Below are positions 45,460 through 54,655 of a stretch of 64,000 nt of DNA, one piece after another. The position numbers were made by a program, and so were the translations under genes. Each line of letters begins with the position of its first letter. Position 1 is the first letter of the stretch. Source of the DNA: Acinetobacter calcoaceticus (GTDB lineage: Bacteria > Pseudomonadota > Gammaproteobacteria > Pseudomonadales > Moraxellaceae); the NCBI RefSeq assembly GCF_016508255.1, contig NZ_JADVKT010000003.1, positions 186,001-250,000 of the forward strand. The letters run 5' to 3'. The notes below the pieces were generated by a model. It searched no databases. It had not been told where the DNA came from and worked only from the letters and a program-made list of their open reading frames with translations.

Positions 45460-45478
45460 AGCCCGACCACAACGGGCT
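45460..45478 (-). terminator. Terminator-like hairpin oriented on the minus strand
   Basis: AGCCCG / CGGGCT with a 7-base loop is followed by a T tract only when read on the minus strand. No minus-strand gene lies next to it, so it may be a leftover or guard against antisense transcription of gntK. Confidence 0.45.
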
Positions 45479-45528
45479 AGCTTCAAATATATAAATACAT
45501 AAATTATAAATAACCGGAGATAAGAACA

Positions 45529-47157
45529 ATGAGTTATTCAAATAATTTGCAGCAGAAATTTCCAGTAATAGACGGTATTCCTGAGAGCGTGCGTCTGCCA
45601 TCACAGATTCATCAGCGTGTCTCGTTAGTGGATGGTGAGCTGAAGTTATGGGCTGGTGCAACTAGGAAAACATTGTCCCCAATCTGGATTCAGCAGACTG
45701 ATGGTAGCTTGCAGCAAGTTGAGCTTGGCAGTTATCCAATCATGGGTGAGAAAGAAAGCGACGAAGCGCTAGAAGCAGCAGTACGGGCCTACAACAATGG
45801 CCGTGGTGAATGGCCAATGATGAAAGTTGGTGAGCGCATCGCCTGTATGCAGAACTTCATTCAGCGTATGGTGGAGCAGCGCGATCTCATTGTTAAACTG
45901 ATCATGTGGGAAATTGGAAAGAGCTTGGCTGACTCTGAGAAAGAGTTTGATCGGACTGTGACCTATATGCGTCAAACAATTGATGCTCTGAAAGACTTGG
46001 ATAATGCCAACTCTCGCTTTGTAATTGCTGAAGGTACCATTGGTCAAATCCGTCGTACCCCGTTGGGCGTAGTGTTGTGTATGGGGCCATACAACTACCC
46101 ACTGAATGAAACCTTTGCTACTCTGATTCCGGCCATGTTGATGGGCAACACGATCATCTTCAAACCACCTCAATTTGGTACCTTGTTGTTTGAACCATTG
46201 CTGGAAGCATTCCGTGAATCATTCCCGAAAGGTGTGATCAATACCATCTATGCGCCAGGTTCATTGGTGGTGCCACATCTGTTAGCATCTGGAAAAATCA
46301 ATGTATTGGCGCTGATTGGTTCTAGCAAAGTAGCCGATCATTTGAAAAAACAACATCCTAAATCTCACCGTCTGCGTGCAATTTTGGGACTGGATGCGAA
46401 GAACGCAGCCATTATTCTGCCAGATGCCGATTTGGATCTGACAGTGAAAGAATGTTTGTTGGGTGCATTGTCGTTTAATGGTCAGCGTTGTACCGCGCTC
46501 AAAATGCTGATGGTACATCGCTCGATAGCTGATGAGTTTGTTAATCGATTAACAACGGAACTGGCCAAATTGAAAGTGGGTATGCCGTGGGAAAAAGGTG
46601 TATTCATTACTCCATTGCCAGGTATGCACCGTACAGCTTATATGACTGAAGTCATTGAAGATGCCGTGTCTAAAGGGGCCAAAGTGGTTAATCCAGAAGG
46701 TGGCGAATTTTGCAAAACCATGTTCTATCCAGCCGTAGTTTATCCGGTGACAGAGGGTATGAGACTGTATCGCGAAGAACAGTTTGGTCCAGTGGTGCCT
46801 GTCTCTGTTTATGATGACATTGAAACTGTGCTGGAATATGTTACGACTTCTGATCATGGTCAGCAGGTGAGTATTTTTGGTAGTGACCCTGAGCAAATTG
46901 GTCATTTGGTCGATACACTTGTGCATCAGGTTTGTCGTGTGAACATCAACTGTCAATGTCAGCGCGGTCCTGATGTGTTCCCATTCGGTGGTCGTAAAGA
47001 TTCTGCGGAAGGTACACTGTCTGTGCATGATGCGCTACGTGCATTCTCGATCCGTTCAATGATTGCTGCTAAACAGACTGATGATAGCAAAGGTATGCTG
47101 GCCTCTATGGTGTCTGAGCACTACTCTAAATTTGTGAATACCGACTTTATTTTCTAA
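45529..47157 (+). CDS. gapN: GapN-type NADP-dependent aldehyde dehydrogenase (ALDH11-like)
   Basis: A 542-residue aldehyde dehydrogenase resembling non-phosphorylating glyceraldehyde-3-phosphate dehydrogenases. Recognisable parts are GVVLCMGPYNYPLNE, GNTIIFKPPQFGTLLFEPL, the nucleophile Cys321 in FNGQRCTALK, and VNINCQCQRGPDVFPFGGRKDS. The usual general base Glu, 34 residues before the Cys in LELGGK, is replaced here: the segment reads ILGLDAKN with Gly287 at that position. Following a gluconate cluster, oxidation of glyceraldehyde 3-phosphate to 3-phosphoglycerate with NADPH gain would fit, but activity is unproven. CTG leucine codons look more frequent than in neighbouring genes. Confidence 0.8.
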   Translation: MSYSNNLQQKFPVIDGIPESVRLPSQIHQRVSLVDGELKLWAGATRKTLSPIWIQQTDGSLQQVELGSYPIMGEKESDEALEAAVRAYNNGRGEWPMMKVGERIACMQNFIQRMVEQRDLIVKLIMWEIGKSLADSEKEFDRTVTYMRQTIDALKDLDNANSRFVIAEGTIGQIRRTPLGVVLCMGPYNYPLNETFATLIPAMLMGNTIIFKPPQFGTLLFEPLLEAFRESFPKGVINTIYAPGSLVVPHLLASGKINVLALIGSSKVADHLKKQHPKSHRLRAILGLDAKNAAIILPDADLDLTVKECLLGALSFNGQRCTALKMLMVHRSIADEFVNRLTTELAKLKVGMPWEKGVFITPLPGMHRTAYMTEVIEDAVSKGAKVVNPEGGEFCKTMFYPAVVYPVTEGMRLYREEQFGPVVPVSVYDDIETVLEYVTTSDHGQQVSIFGSDPEQIGHLVDTLVHQVCRVNINCQCQRGPDVFPFGGRKDSAEGTLSVHDALRAFSIRSMIAAKQTDDSKGMLASMVSEHYSKFVNTDFIF

Positions 47158-47164
47158 GTAATAT

Positions 47165-47210
47165 ACAATCATTAAAAAACCAGCCTTTGGGCTGGTTTTT
47201 TAATGATTGT
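47165..47210. terminator. Very long terminator after gapN
   Basis: A perfect 21-bp inverted repeat with a 4-base loop. The core is AAAAAACCAGCC / GGCTGGTTTTTT, extended outward by ACAATCATT / AATGATTGT. It lies 7 bases past the gapN stop. Confidence 0.92.
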
Positions 47211-47240
47211 AAGAATTTGAATAATAAAATAAATAAAAAC

Positions 47241-47258
47241 GCCTGATATGAATCAGGC
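47241..47258 (-). terminator. Terminator of proA
   Basis: GCCTGAT / ATCAGGC with an ATGA loop and flanking A/T tracts on both sides lies 22 bases past the proA stop. Confidence 0.85.
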
Positions 47259-47280
47259 ATTTTTTTAAATATTAAATCGA

Positions 47281-48546
47281 TTACTGGCGAATCTGACCGT
47301 CACCTAACACAATCCATTTTTGAGAAGTTAAACCTTCTAAACCAACTGGACCACGAGCATGAATTTTATCGGTAGAGATACCAATTTCTGCACCTAAGCC
47401 ATATTCAAAGCCATCAGCAAAACGAGTTGAAGCATTAATCACAACTGAGCTTGAATCTACGCGAGCTAAGAATTGACGTGCCAAAGTGTAGTTTTCAGTT
47501 ACGATTGCATCGGTGTGATGTGAACCATACTTGTTGATATGATCAATTGCTTCATCAATACCACTAACAACTTTAACTGCAAGAATTGGCCCTAAATATT
47601 CGGTATACCAGTCTTCTTCTGTCGCAGGTTTTACAGATGCACCCAAAATACGGCGTGTTTCTGGACAGCCACGAAGCTCAACTTGCTTCTCTGCATAAAG
47701 CTCGGCAATGCGTGGTAAGAAAACCTCTGCAATTTTTTCATCAACGAGCAGAGTTTCCATCGCATTACAAACACCGTAACGGTGAGTTTTGGCATTTAAA
47801 GTAATTGGTAAGGCTTTTTGCAAGTCTGCCTGCGCTTCAACAAAAACATGGCAGTTACCATCAAGATGCTTAATGACAGGAATGCGCGCTTCATTGGTTA
47901 CGCGTTCAATTAAGCTTTTGCCACCACGTGGAACAATCACATCCACATATTCAGCCATAGTAATGAGATGGCCAACTGCCGCACGGTCAGAAGTTTCAAT
48001 CACTTGTACTGAATGTTCAGGTAAACCAGCAACTTTTAAGCCGTGTTTAATGGCTTCAGCAATTGCTTTATTTGACTCAAGTGCCTCTGAACCACCACGT
48101 AAAATAATAGCATTGCCAGATTTAATCGCTAAAGATGCAGCTTCAAGTGTTACGTTTGGACGTGATTCGTAAATCATCCCAACGACACCTAGAGGTACAC
48201 GCATTTTACCAATTTGAATGCCTGTAGGGCGGTATGCAAGATCTGTAATTTCCCCAATTGGGTCGACAAGTGCGATCACATCCTTTAGACCTTGCAACAT
48301 TCCTTTAAAACGTGCGGGCGTAAGTTCAAGACGATCAAGCAATGCGCTGTCGAGCTGATTGCTACGACCTTTATCCATGTCGAGTTGATTCGCTGCCAAG
48401 ATTTCTGCCTGATTATTTTCTAAAGCAGTATAAATAGCAGAGAGTGCATGGTTTTTTAGTGAGGTAGAAGCACTTGTTAGGACACGAGATGCCTGACGTG
48501 CTTGTTGCCCGACTTTTTGCATATATTGTTCAATTGAATCTTGCAT
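47281..48546 (-). CDS. proA: Glutamate-5-semialdehyde dehydrogenase (gamma-glutamyl phosphate reductase)
   Basis: A 421-residue member of the aldehyde dehydrogenase superfamily, ProA branch. It has [45 protein letters not shown], the Cys in [12 protein letters not shown], and the [31 protein letters not shown] C-terminus. It reduces gamma-glutamyl phosphate to the semialdehyde in proline synthesis. proB is not adjacent in this window. It is divergent from the RhlA-like gene across a 299-base gap. Confidence 0.96.
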   Translation of the reverse strand: MQDSIEQYMQKVGQQARQASRVLTSASTSLKNHALSAIYTALENNQAEILAANQLDMDKGRSNQLDSALLDRLELTPARFKGMLQGLKDVIALVDPIGEITDLAYRPTGIQIGKMRVPLGVVGMIYESRPNVTLEAASLAIKSGNAIILRGGSEALESNKAIAEAIKHGLKVAGLPEHSVQVIETSDRAAVGHLITMAEYVDVIVPRGGKSLIERVTNEARIPVIKHLDGNCHVFVEAQADLQKALPITLNAKTHRYGVCNAMETLLVDEKIAEVFLPRIAELYAEKQVELRGCPETRRILGASVKPATEEDWYTEYLGPILAVKVVSGIDEAIDHINKYGSHHTDAIVTENYTLARQFLARVDSSSVVINASTRFADGFEYGLGAEIGISTDKIHARGPVGLEGLTSQKWIVLGDGQIRQ

Positions 48547-48845
48547 AGCATTTTTTAATCATTTACCAATGACTAAGATAGTAGCAGTCAAATGCGGAAC
48601 AATGAATGGCTTTTTTTGAAAAATGTGACCGCCATAAAAAAACATTTAAATATTTTGCAAACTATTAGCGACTTAAACAAGATGAGCGGTCATTTGAGCG
48701 ATTGCGTATATTTCAGACAATTGTTTAGAATGTTATTGTGCAATACAAACTAATACAAATTTTAAAGATTTGTGCATAAAAGATTACGTGTTCAAGAAGG
48801 AACTCTTGCAGCATAAAAAAATTACAGCAAGGAGGAAGCAAGGAT
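48547..48845. other. Non-coding gap between proA and the RhlA-like gene
   Basis: This AT-rich gap of 299 bases must hold divergent promoters. Near its right end GCAAGGAGGAAGC is a very strong ribosome binding site for the hydrolase gene. No protein-like frame or strong hairpin is seen. Confidence 0.6.
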
Positions 48846-50159
48846 ATGAATTCCATTATTCAAATGGATTCGGAGATCAACCAAGCTTATGCCGGTTTTG
48901 GCTTTTTCGATATCTACCATAGAGATAGTTTTAAACAACCTGCTCGTACAACATGGATTGACGGCTGGAAAATTGAATATATGGCAATTGCCGATCCAAA
49001 AACGATTCACAATACGCCAATTGTAATTGTGGGCGGCGCTTTCCAGAATTTTAATTCTTATAAATATTGTGTTGAACAATTATTCGAAAGTGGTCCGGTC
49101 ATTTTAGTTGATTTGCCTTCTATGGGTGCAAATCAGCAAATTACTAATCGGGATACTGGTGTATCTGCGGGTATTTTAGAGTTGCCTGATTTATCTAAAA
49201 TGTTGGGACGCTGGTTAGATATTGTTGGACTACCAAAAGTTTCTGTTATGGGAATGTCTTTGGGGTCGGTGATAGCCTCTTGTTTTGCTTATCATCGTCC
49301 AGAATTAATGGATCGCATGATTTTGATGGGGGTTATGCAAAAGACTCGAAAAAGTTGGCGAATGATTTTGGAAGAATCGCTCAAGCTCATGCAAGAAAAC
49401 CGCATGGAAGAGTTTGGGCAAGCTGTAATTTTATATTTAGTTAATCATGCAAAACTAGATAAAACCCGCATGTCACCTACAGCTAAAAAATTATTTTTTA
49501 GGCAAATGGCTGAGTTTACGGGGACAGAGCGAGAACGTTATGAAATTAACTGTAATCGTCTTTTGCGTTTAACTGATGTACCTATTCCGCATTGTAAAAC
49601 GCTGGTTGCAGCAGGGCAGTACGATAGTTTTACTCTGCCTCATGAAAATGCGAACTTTGCGTTGCAATGTCCAAACATGGAGTTTGCACTGATCGCAAAT
49701 GCAGATCATGTACCTCAGTTGCAGCGCCGAAAAGAAACCATGAGTTTGTTCACTTCATTTTTGAAAGGGGAATCCATTCAAAATCTGGATGGTATTATTC
49801 CCATGACACGTGAACAAATGCAAAAGATGGAACGGCGAGGGGAAGAGCGAGTTCGGGTTTTGCAGCCAAAAACTCAACTTACTCACCGAGAGTTTGATGT
49901 ACAGGTGCCTGTAACGATTGTTGATGTCACATTCTTTGGTATGTATTTAAAAATGGATGATGTTTCGCAGCTTGATTTTGTGAACGATCATCCACGTGAT
50001 TTGGCACTACATTTAGAAGATGAAGAAGGTACTTTTGCAATTGAGTGCTTAATTTTTGAAAGTACAGAGCAAGGTATTCGAGCTTTATTTAAACATGGTA
50101 GTTTCGAACTTGCTGATCGTTTAAGCCGTTTTATTGCTCGTCAAAAACAAACTGTTTAG
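48846..50159 (+). CDS. RhlA-like alpha/beta hydrolase with C-terminal PilZ-like domain
   Basis: A 437-residue cytosolic protein. Residues about 35-305 form an alpha/beta hydrolase resembling RhlA (HAA synthase): GPVILVDLPSMGANQ parallels the RhlA segment after its first strands. The nucleophile is Ser138 in GMSLG, the acid Asp260 in AGQYDSFT, and the base His288 in NADHVPQ. Residues about 325-437 look like a PilZ domain: R331-x3-R335 (RGEER), then D360-x-T-x2-G365 (DVTFFG), close to the RxxxR and D/NxSxxG c-di-GMP motifs. The RhlA relation and PilZ call are my own alignment by eye. It converges on an LCMT-like methyltransferase. Confidence 0.65.
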   Translation: MNSIIQMDSEINQAYAGFGFFDIYHRDSFKQPARTTWIDGWKIEYMAIADPKTIHNTPIVIVGGAFQNFNSYKYCVEQLFESGPVILVDLPSMGANQQITNRDTGVSAGILELPDLSKMLGRWLDIVGLPKVSVMGMSLGSVIASCFAYHRPELMDRMILMGVMQKTRKSWRMILEESLKLMQENRMEEFGQAVILYLVNHAKLDKTRMSPTAKKLFFRQMAEFTGTERERYEINCNRLLRLTDVPIPHCKTLVAAGQYDSFTLPHENANFALQCPNMEFALIANADHVPQLQRRKETMSLFTSFLKGESIQNLDGIIPMTREQMQKMERRGEERVRVLQPKTQLTHREFDVQVPVTIVDVTFFGMYLKMDDVSQLDFVNDHPRDLALHLEDEEGTFAIECLIFESTEQGIRALFKHGSFELADRLSRFIARQKQTV

Positions 50160-50173
50160 TGAAATGTTTATAG

Positions 50174-50202
50174 ATGGAAGCTCGTTTATTTCGAGCTTCC
50201 AT
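50174..50202. terminator. Bidirectional terminator
   Basis: A perfect 11-bp stem (ATGGAAGCTCG / CGAGCTTCCAT) with a 7-base loop and T run lies between the convergent RhlA-like and methyltransferase genes. Confidence 0.9.
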
Positions 50203-50215
50203 TTTTTTATCTTTA

Positions 50216-51058
50216 TTATTTTATTTGCGCGTGAATGATCCAGACTAAATCACCTAAATGTTGTTCTTGAGCTTCAGGGGGAACTTGTCCAAAGAATATT
50301 TGAGGTTGCTCCACGCTCACCTGCTGAAACTCTGTGTCTTTAAAAAAGTCCTTAACTTCTTCGGGGCTTTTGAAATGAAAACTAAACGAGCTTCGAGACA
50401 TTAATTTAAGTAATTTACTGCTGTTCCAGATAATACTCGCAAGTTTATTTTTAACAGGTTCAGGGTATAGATCTGTTAAATAGTGAAGCTTTTTAAAAGA
50501 AGTGCCATAGTGAGCAATCGATTGAATCAGTTGTTTTAATAAATCTTTATCAAAATAGTTAATTAAACCTTCACTAATCACAACCAATGGACGGTTCAGG
50601 TCAAATACCTCAAATGCTTGTGCAAAGGCTTCGGTAAATAAATCAACTGATAAAATTTCAGGTGCATTTTGTTCAATTTGCTGGAGCGCATTTTGCTTGG
50701 TTTGAGCCATATCAGGCAAATCAAGTTCCCGATAGCTAATTGAAGGGTAGTGCTGCCTAAACCACCAGCCGCGTGGCGACAACCCGCATGCTATTTCAAG
50801 GACTTGTAAGTTGGGATTTTCTTGAATGAGTTGTTCTAATTGATGGTCAAGCATGGTATGGCGTTGTTTGAGTGTGGTTCGCATACTACCACCCACGTAT
50901 TTCTCTGCCCAAGATTCTACAGGGTGAACCAGATACGCCAGTGATTTTCCTTTCTTTGTGGCAAGGGCTTCATGAGAGATCCCCATTTGATACCAAATAT
51001 AGCCAGTATAATGTGCCGTAAAAGAGATGTGGCGATGTTTAGAAAGTTGTTGTGTCAT
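50216..51058 (-). CDS. Class I SAM-dependent methyltransferase, LCMT-like
   Basis: A 280-residue protein resembling the leucine carboxyl methyltransferase/TcmP group. It has RTTLKQRHTMLDHQLEQLI, SAM motif I in NLQVLEIACGLSPRGWWF, the acidic RELDLPDMAQTK, and RPLVVISEGLINYFDKDLL. Bacterial members methylate small molecules, often secondary metabolites; the substrate is not predictable. An 11-bp hairpin without a T tract (51092-51121) lies upstream, between it and nagZ on the same strand. Confidence 0.75.
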   Translation of the reverse strand: MTQQLSKHRHISFTAHYTGYIWYQMGISHEALATKKGKSLAYLVHPVESWAEKYVGGSMRTTLKQRHTMLDHQLEQLIQENPNLQVLEIACGLSPRGWWFRQHYPSISYRELDLPDMAQTKQNALQQIEQNAPEILSVDLFTEAFAQAFEVFDLNRPLVVISEGLINYFDKDLLKQLIQSIAHYGTSFKKLHYLTDLYPEPVKNKLASIIWNSSKLLKLMSRSSFSFHFKSPEEVKDFFKDTEFQQVSVEQPQIFFGQVPPEAQEQHLGDLVWIIHAQIK

Positions 51059-51091
51059 TCGTCCTGAGCTCGATTTATTGTTTTTGTATGG

Positions 51092-51121
51092 TTTGACTGA
51101 TGATCGAGACCATCAGTCAAA
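51092..51121 (-). other. Intergenic hairpin between nagZ and the methyltransferase gene
   Basis: A perfect 11-bp inverted repeat (TTTGACTGATG / CATCAGTCAAA) with an 8-base loop. Neither strand has a following T tract, so it is more likely an mRNA-end stabiliser or processing element than an intrinsic terminator. Confidence 0.5.
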
Positions 51122-51138
51122 TATAGGTTTAACTCAAT

Positions 51139-52158
51139 TTAAATCGAATTTTTAAACTCTTCAATGGCTGTTTTGACAGCTTGCCACTCATCTCCTAGCG
51201 ATAAGGTTTCACCAATCTGAACTTGTGGAATTTGACCACGCATGCGTTCTAAACGTTCTTGGTTTGGCAGAGCAAGTTTTTCGATACCTTCTAGTGCTGT
51301 GCATGCTGCATTACGGTCATTACACACAAGCCCCATATCACAACCCGCAGAAAGCGCAGCCTGAATACGCGCATCTGCACCACCTGCTACACAAGCGGCT
51401 TGCATGCTCAAGTCATCAGAGAAAAGTACACCATCAAACTTCAAACGCTTGCGTAACACTTCCTGAATCCAGAAAGGTGAGAAGCCCGCTGGATTTGGGT
51501 CAATCTGATCATAAATCACATGTGCAGGCATAAGCGCATCAAGTTGTGGCATTAACTTAATAAAGCTTTGCATGTCATGATTGTAGATTTCGTCATAGCT
51601 ACGGCTATCAATTGCTGCTGCCACATGAGAGTCTGCTTTTACCGAACCGTGACCGGGGAAGTGTTTGCCTGTGTTTGCCATTCCAGCTTTTTTCATGCCT
51701 TGCATAAACGCGCCAGCAAGTGGGGCAATATCTTCAATATTTTTAGAGAAGCCACGATCACCAATCACATCACTAATTGCATTGAGGTCTAAAACTGGTG
51801 CAAAACTAAAATCGATACCTACAGCAAGGACTTCGGTTGCCATTAACCAACCACACTGTTCAGCTAGTTCAAGCGCTTTTTGAGGTTGGGTGATATAGAG
51901 TTCACCAAAACGCCCCATGGCTGGTAATAAGGTAAAACCTGATCTGAGGCGTTGAACTCGACCACCTTCCTGATCGACGGCAATTAAAATATCTGGACGA
52001 ATTTGACGCATATGGTCCGTTAAAGCACGGACTTGTTGTGGAGATTCAATATTTCGTGCAAATAAAATCATGCCACCGACTTGCGGAGCGCGTAATAGTT
52101 CAATATCTTCTAGAGTAAGTTCTGTGCCGGCGATATCCAGCATCAATGCGCCAATCAT
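51139..52158 (-). CDS. nagZ: Beta-N-acetylhexosaminidase NagZ
   Basis: The protein has 339 residues from the ATG at 52158 (MIGALMLDIAGTEL). The frame reaches 52191, but family members start here. It is a glycoside hydrolase family 3 enzyme with AVDQEGGRVQRL, GKHFPGHGSVKADSH (catalytic His loop), the nucleophile Asp in GVLFSDDLSMQAA, and GCDMGLVCNDR. It removes GlcNAc from anhydromuropeptides in cell-wall recycling. Products can signal AmpC induction in species with AmpR. Confidence 0.95.
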   Translation of the reverse strand: MIGALMLDIAGTELTLEDIELLRAPQVGGMILFARNIESPQQVRALTDHMRQIRPDILIAVDQEGGRVQRLRSGFTLLPAMGRFGELYITQPQKALELAEQCGWLMATEVLAVGIDFSFAPVLDLNAISDVIGDRGFSKNIEDIAPLAGAFMQGMKKAGMANTGKHFPGHGSVKADSHVAAAIDSRSYDEIYNHDMQSFIKLMPQLDALMPAHVIYDQIDPNPAGFSPFWIQEVLRKRLKFDGVLFSDDLSMQAACVAGGADARIQAALSAGCDMGLVCNDRNAACTALEGIEKLALPNQERLERMRGQIPQVQIGETLSLGDEWQAVKTAIEEFKNSI

Positions 52159-52350
52159 ATTGGTTCCATTTGAATTTTGATTGAAAAACAATAAGCGAAT
52201 TTTGCAATGTTTTGCTACATTTTGTCAGTACAGAATATGATAAAACTACACGGTATAAACAATTTAGTTGGTTAAGATTTTGAATCTGCTTAGTTCATAT
52301 CGAAAACAGAGCGTGTAAGATAGGGATACCCAAGGAAGTATTAAAAATTT

Positions 52351-54534
52351 ATGAAACTTCAAACTATAGCTTGTGCAGTAGCGATCGCGACTGGCGGTTT
52401 ATTCTTCTCTCATACGATGAATGAAGCGAGAGCAGCAACCAATACTGCTGTGGTTTCTCAATCGATCCAGCCAACGCAAGAGCAGGCTTTGGTGGCCCGC
52501 CAACTGGCAACTTTAGTTGACCGCCAACATTATTTAAACATGCGTCTGGATGCAACGACATCAAATCGTATTCTCGGTATGTATTTAGATAGTCTGGATC
52601 CGGATCACTCACTATTTTTAGACGCTGAAGTTCAAAACTATAAAAAACTATACGGTTCAAATTTCGGTGCTTCATTAAAGGCGGGGAATTTAACAGGCCC
52701 ATTTGCTATTCATCAGCAATATCGTGAACGCTTAAAACAATTTTATGAGTTCATGTTGACTGAGTTGAAGCAACAGCAAAATTTAAAACAGCCAAATAGT
52801 TATATTGAAGTTGATCGTGAAAAAGCACCGTATTTTAAAACGACGGCTGAGCAACAAAATCATTGGCGTAAAATGTTGGTTTCGCAGTTAATCAACTTAA
52901 CCATTAGCCGTGAAGAAGAGCAGGCGAAACAAAAAGCACTAAAAGAAAATCCTTCACTTGCTGATGGTCAAGACTTAACTGGTCCAGAAGATTTAACGCC
53001 AGCACAGACTTTAACGAAACGTTATACACGTCAGCTTGAAAGAATTAGTCGTGTGAAAAGCGATGACGTGTTGGAAAAAACATTAAATGCGATGTTGGCG
53101 ACCTATGATCCACATAGTAACTATTACCCGCCAATTGATGCGATAGAACTTAATCGCCAAACAACCTTGCAATTAGAAGGTATTGGTGTATCGATTCGTC
53201 CAGAGCGTGGCAATGAAGATTACACCAAGATTGAAACCATTGTAGAAGGTGGTCCAGCAAGTAAGTCTGGTCAAGTGAAATCCGGAGATCGAATTGTTGG
53301 TGTCGCCCAAGAAGGCGAGAAAATGATTGATGTGGTTGGCTGGTCAAGTTCTGAAATTGTCGGCCTCATTCGTGGTAAACGCGGAACGAAAGTAACTTTA
53401 AAACTTCTTGGTGCTGGTGCATCAATGAGTCAGGCGCGTAATGTGACGTTAGTGCGTGATGTGATTCAAGAAGAAGATGCTGGTGTTCGTTCACGTACAG
53501 TTGAAGTTAGCCGTGATGGTAAAAAGCATCTGTTAGGCGTAATTGAAATTCCATCATTCTATTTTGACTATCGTTCACGTCGTGCGGGCCAACAATACCG
53601 TTCAGTTTCTGAAGATACTGCAAATGCTTTTGAAGCATTAAAAGCGAAGAAAGTAGAAGGTATTATTATTGACTTGCGTAATGACCCAGGTGGTTCATTA
53701 GAAGAAGTTGCACGTATGCTTGGTCAGGTCATTAAGTCTGGTCCGGTTGTGCAAATTCGTGATGGCAATGGCAACGTAAGCGTTTTTGAAGATAACGATG
53801 GTGGTCAGCAACTTTACACAGGTCCACTTGCTGTATTAGTGAATTTGGCATCTGCATCTGCAAGTGAAATTTACTCTGCTGCAATTCAAGACTATGAGCG
53901 CGGTATTATTATTGGTAGTACAACAACTGGTAAAGGTACAGCTCAGGTACAACTTGATACTCTCGCACATGGTCAGGCGACTTTAACTCAGCGTAAGTTT
54001 TACCGTATTACGGGCGGCAGTACACAAAACAAAGGTGTTGTGCCAGACATTAAACTCGTCGATATCTATAACGAAGAGTTTGGTGAGCGCAAATCGAAGA
54101 ATGCGTTGAAATGGGACACAATTCCTACTGCGCCATTTAAACGAGAAGGTTCTGTTCAACCTTATGTTGCGAAGTTATCTCAGTCTTCGGAGCAACGTGT
54201 TACTGTCGATCCTCAGTTTAAGTACTTAAATAAACGTACAGCGATTGCCAAGGCTACGAGTGACCAGAAGCAAGTTGTACTTGATATTGATAAGCGTCGT
54301 GCTGAGCTTCTTAGTTTAGAAAAGCAAACTTTAGATGCTGAAAATGAACGCCGTGCAGCAACGGGGCAAAAACCTTTTGCAAACTGGGAAAGCTACCAAG
54401 CTTCATTAGATGCTCTAGCTGAATCTCGTGCCAAAATGAAAGCTAATCAGCGTCCTGCGTTACCAGAAGAAGAAACGTTTGTGAATGAAGCCGCAAATGT
54501 ACTTATGGACTATGCAAAATTGCAAAATCGCTAA
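52351..54534 (+). CDS. prc: Carboxy-terminal (tail-specific) processing protease
   Basis: A 727-residue periplasmic S41 protease. A signal peptide ends near EARA-A (about residue 29). An N-terminal helical domain, a PDZ domain (about 275-360) and the S41 catalytic core follow, with nucleophile Ser505 in SASASEIY and the general-base Lys528 in TTGKGTAQ. A C-terminal DUF3340 region (FKREGSVQPYVAKL and following) completes it. Prc degrades periplasmic substrates with exposed hydrophobic C-termini and trims peptidoglycan hydrolases and penicillin-binding proteins. It appears monocistronic, with a terminator after it. Confidence 0.95.
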   Translation: MKLQTIACAVAIATGGLFFSHTMNEARAATNTAVVSQSIQPTQEQALVARQLATLVDRQHYLNMRLDATTSNRILGMYLDSLDPDHSLFLDAEVQNYKKLYGSNFGASLKAGNLTGPFAIHQQYRERLKQFYEFMLTELKQQQNLKQPNSYIEVDREKAPYFKTTAEQQNHWRKMLVSQLINLTISREEEQAKQKALKENPSLADGQDLTGPEDLTPAQTLTKRYTRQLERISRVKSDDVLEKTLNAMLATYDPHSNYYPPIDAIELNRQTTLQLEGIGVSIRPERGNEDYTKIETIVEGGPASKSGQVKSGDRIVGVAQEGEKMIDVVGWSSSEIVGLIRGKRGTKVTLKLLGAGASMSQARNVTLVRDVIQEEDAGVRSRTVEVSRDGKKHLLGVIEIPSFYFDYRSRRAGQQYRSVSEDTANAFEALKAKKVEGIIIDLRNDPGGSLEEVARMLGQVIKSGPVVQIRDGNGNVSVFEDNDGGQQLYTGPLAVLVNLASASASEIYSAAIQDYERGIIIGSTTTGKGTAQVQLDTLAHGQATLTQRKFYRITGGSTQNKGVVPDIKLVDIYNEEFGERKSKNALKWDTIPTAPFKREGSVQPYVAKLSQSSEQRVTVDPQFKYLNKRTAIAKATSDQKQVVLDIDKRRAELLSLEKQTLDAENERRAATGQKPFANWESYQASLDALAESRAKMKANQRPALPEEETFVNEAANVLMDYAKLQNR

Positions 54535-54554
54535 GCCTTATTAAGTTTTTAAGT

Positions 54555-54586
54555 AAAAAAGCATGCTGTTATCAGTGTGCTTTTTT
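54555..54586 (+). terminator. Terminator of prc
   Basis: AAAAAAGCA / TGCTTTTTT with a loop of about 14 bases lies 21 bases past the prc stop. Confidence 0.75.
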
Positions 54587-54655
54587 ATTTTTTATGTCAG
54601 TAAACTGTCATGCATTTATCATCAAATTGTCAAAAAAATTGCTTAATCTTTAAGC

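Noticed and set aside
45769..46173. 134-codon minus-strand frame within gapN
   Set aside because: Antisense to a clear aldehyde dehydrogenase; rich in His/Trp/Cys, not protein-like.
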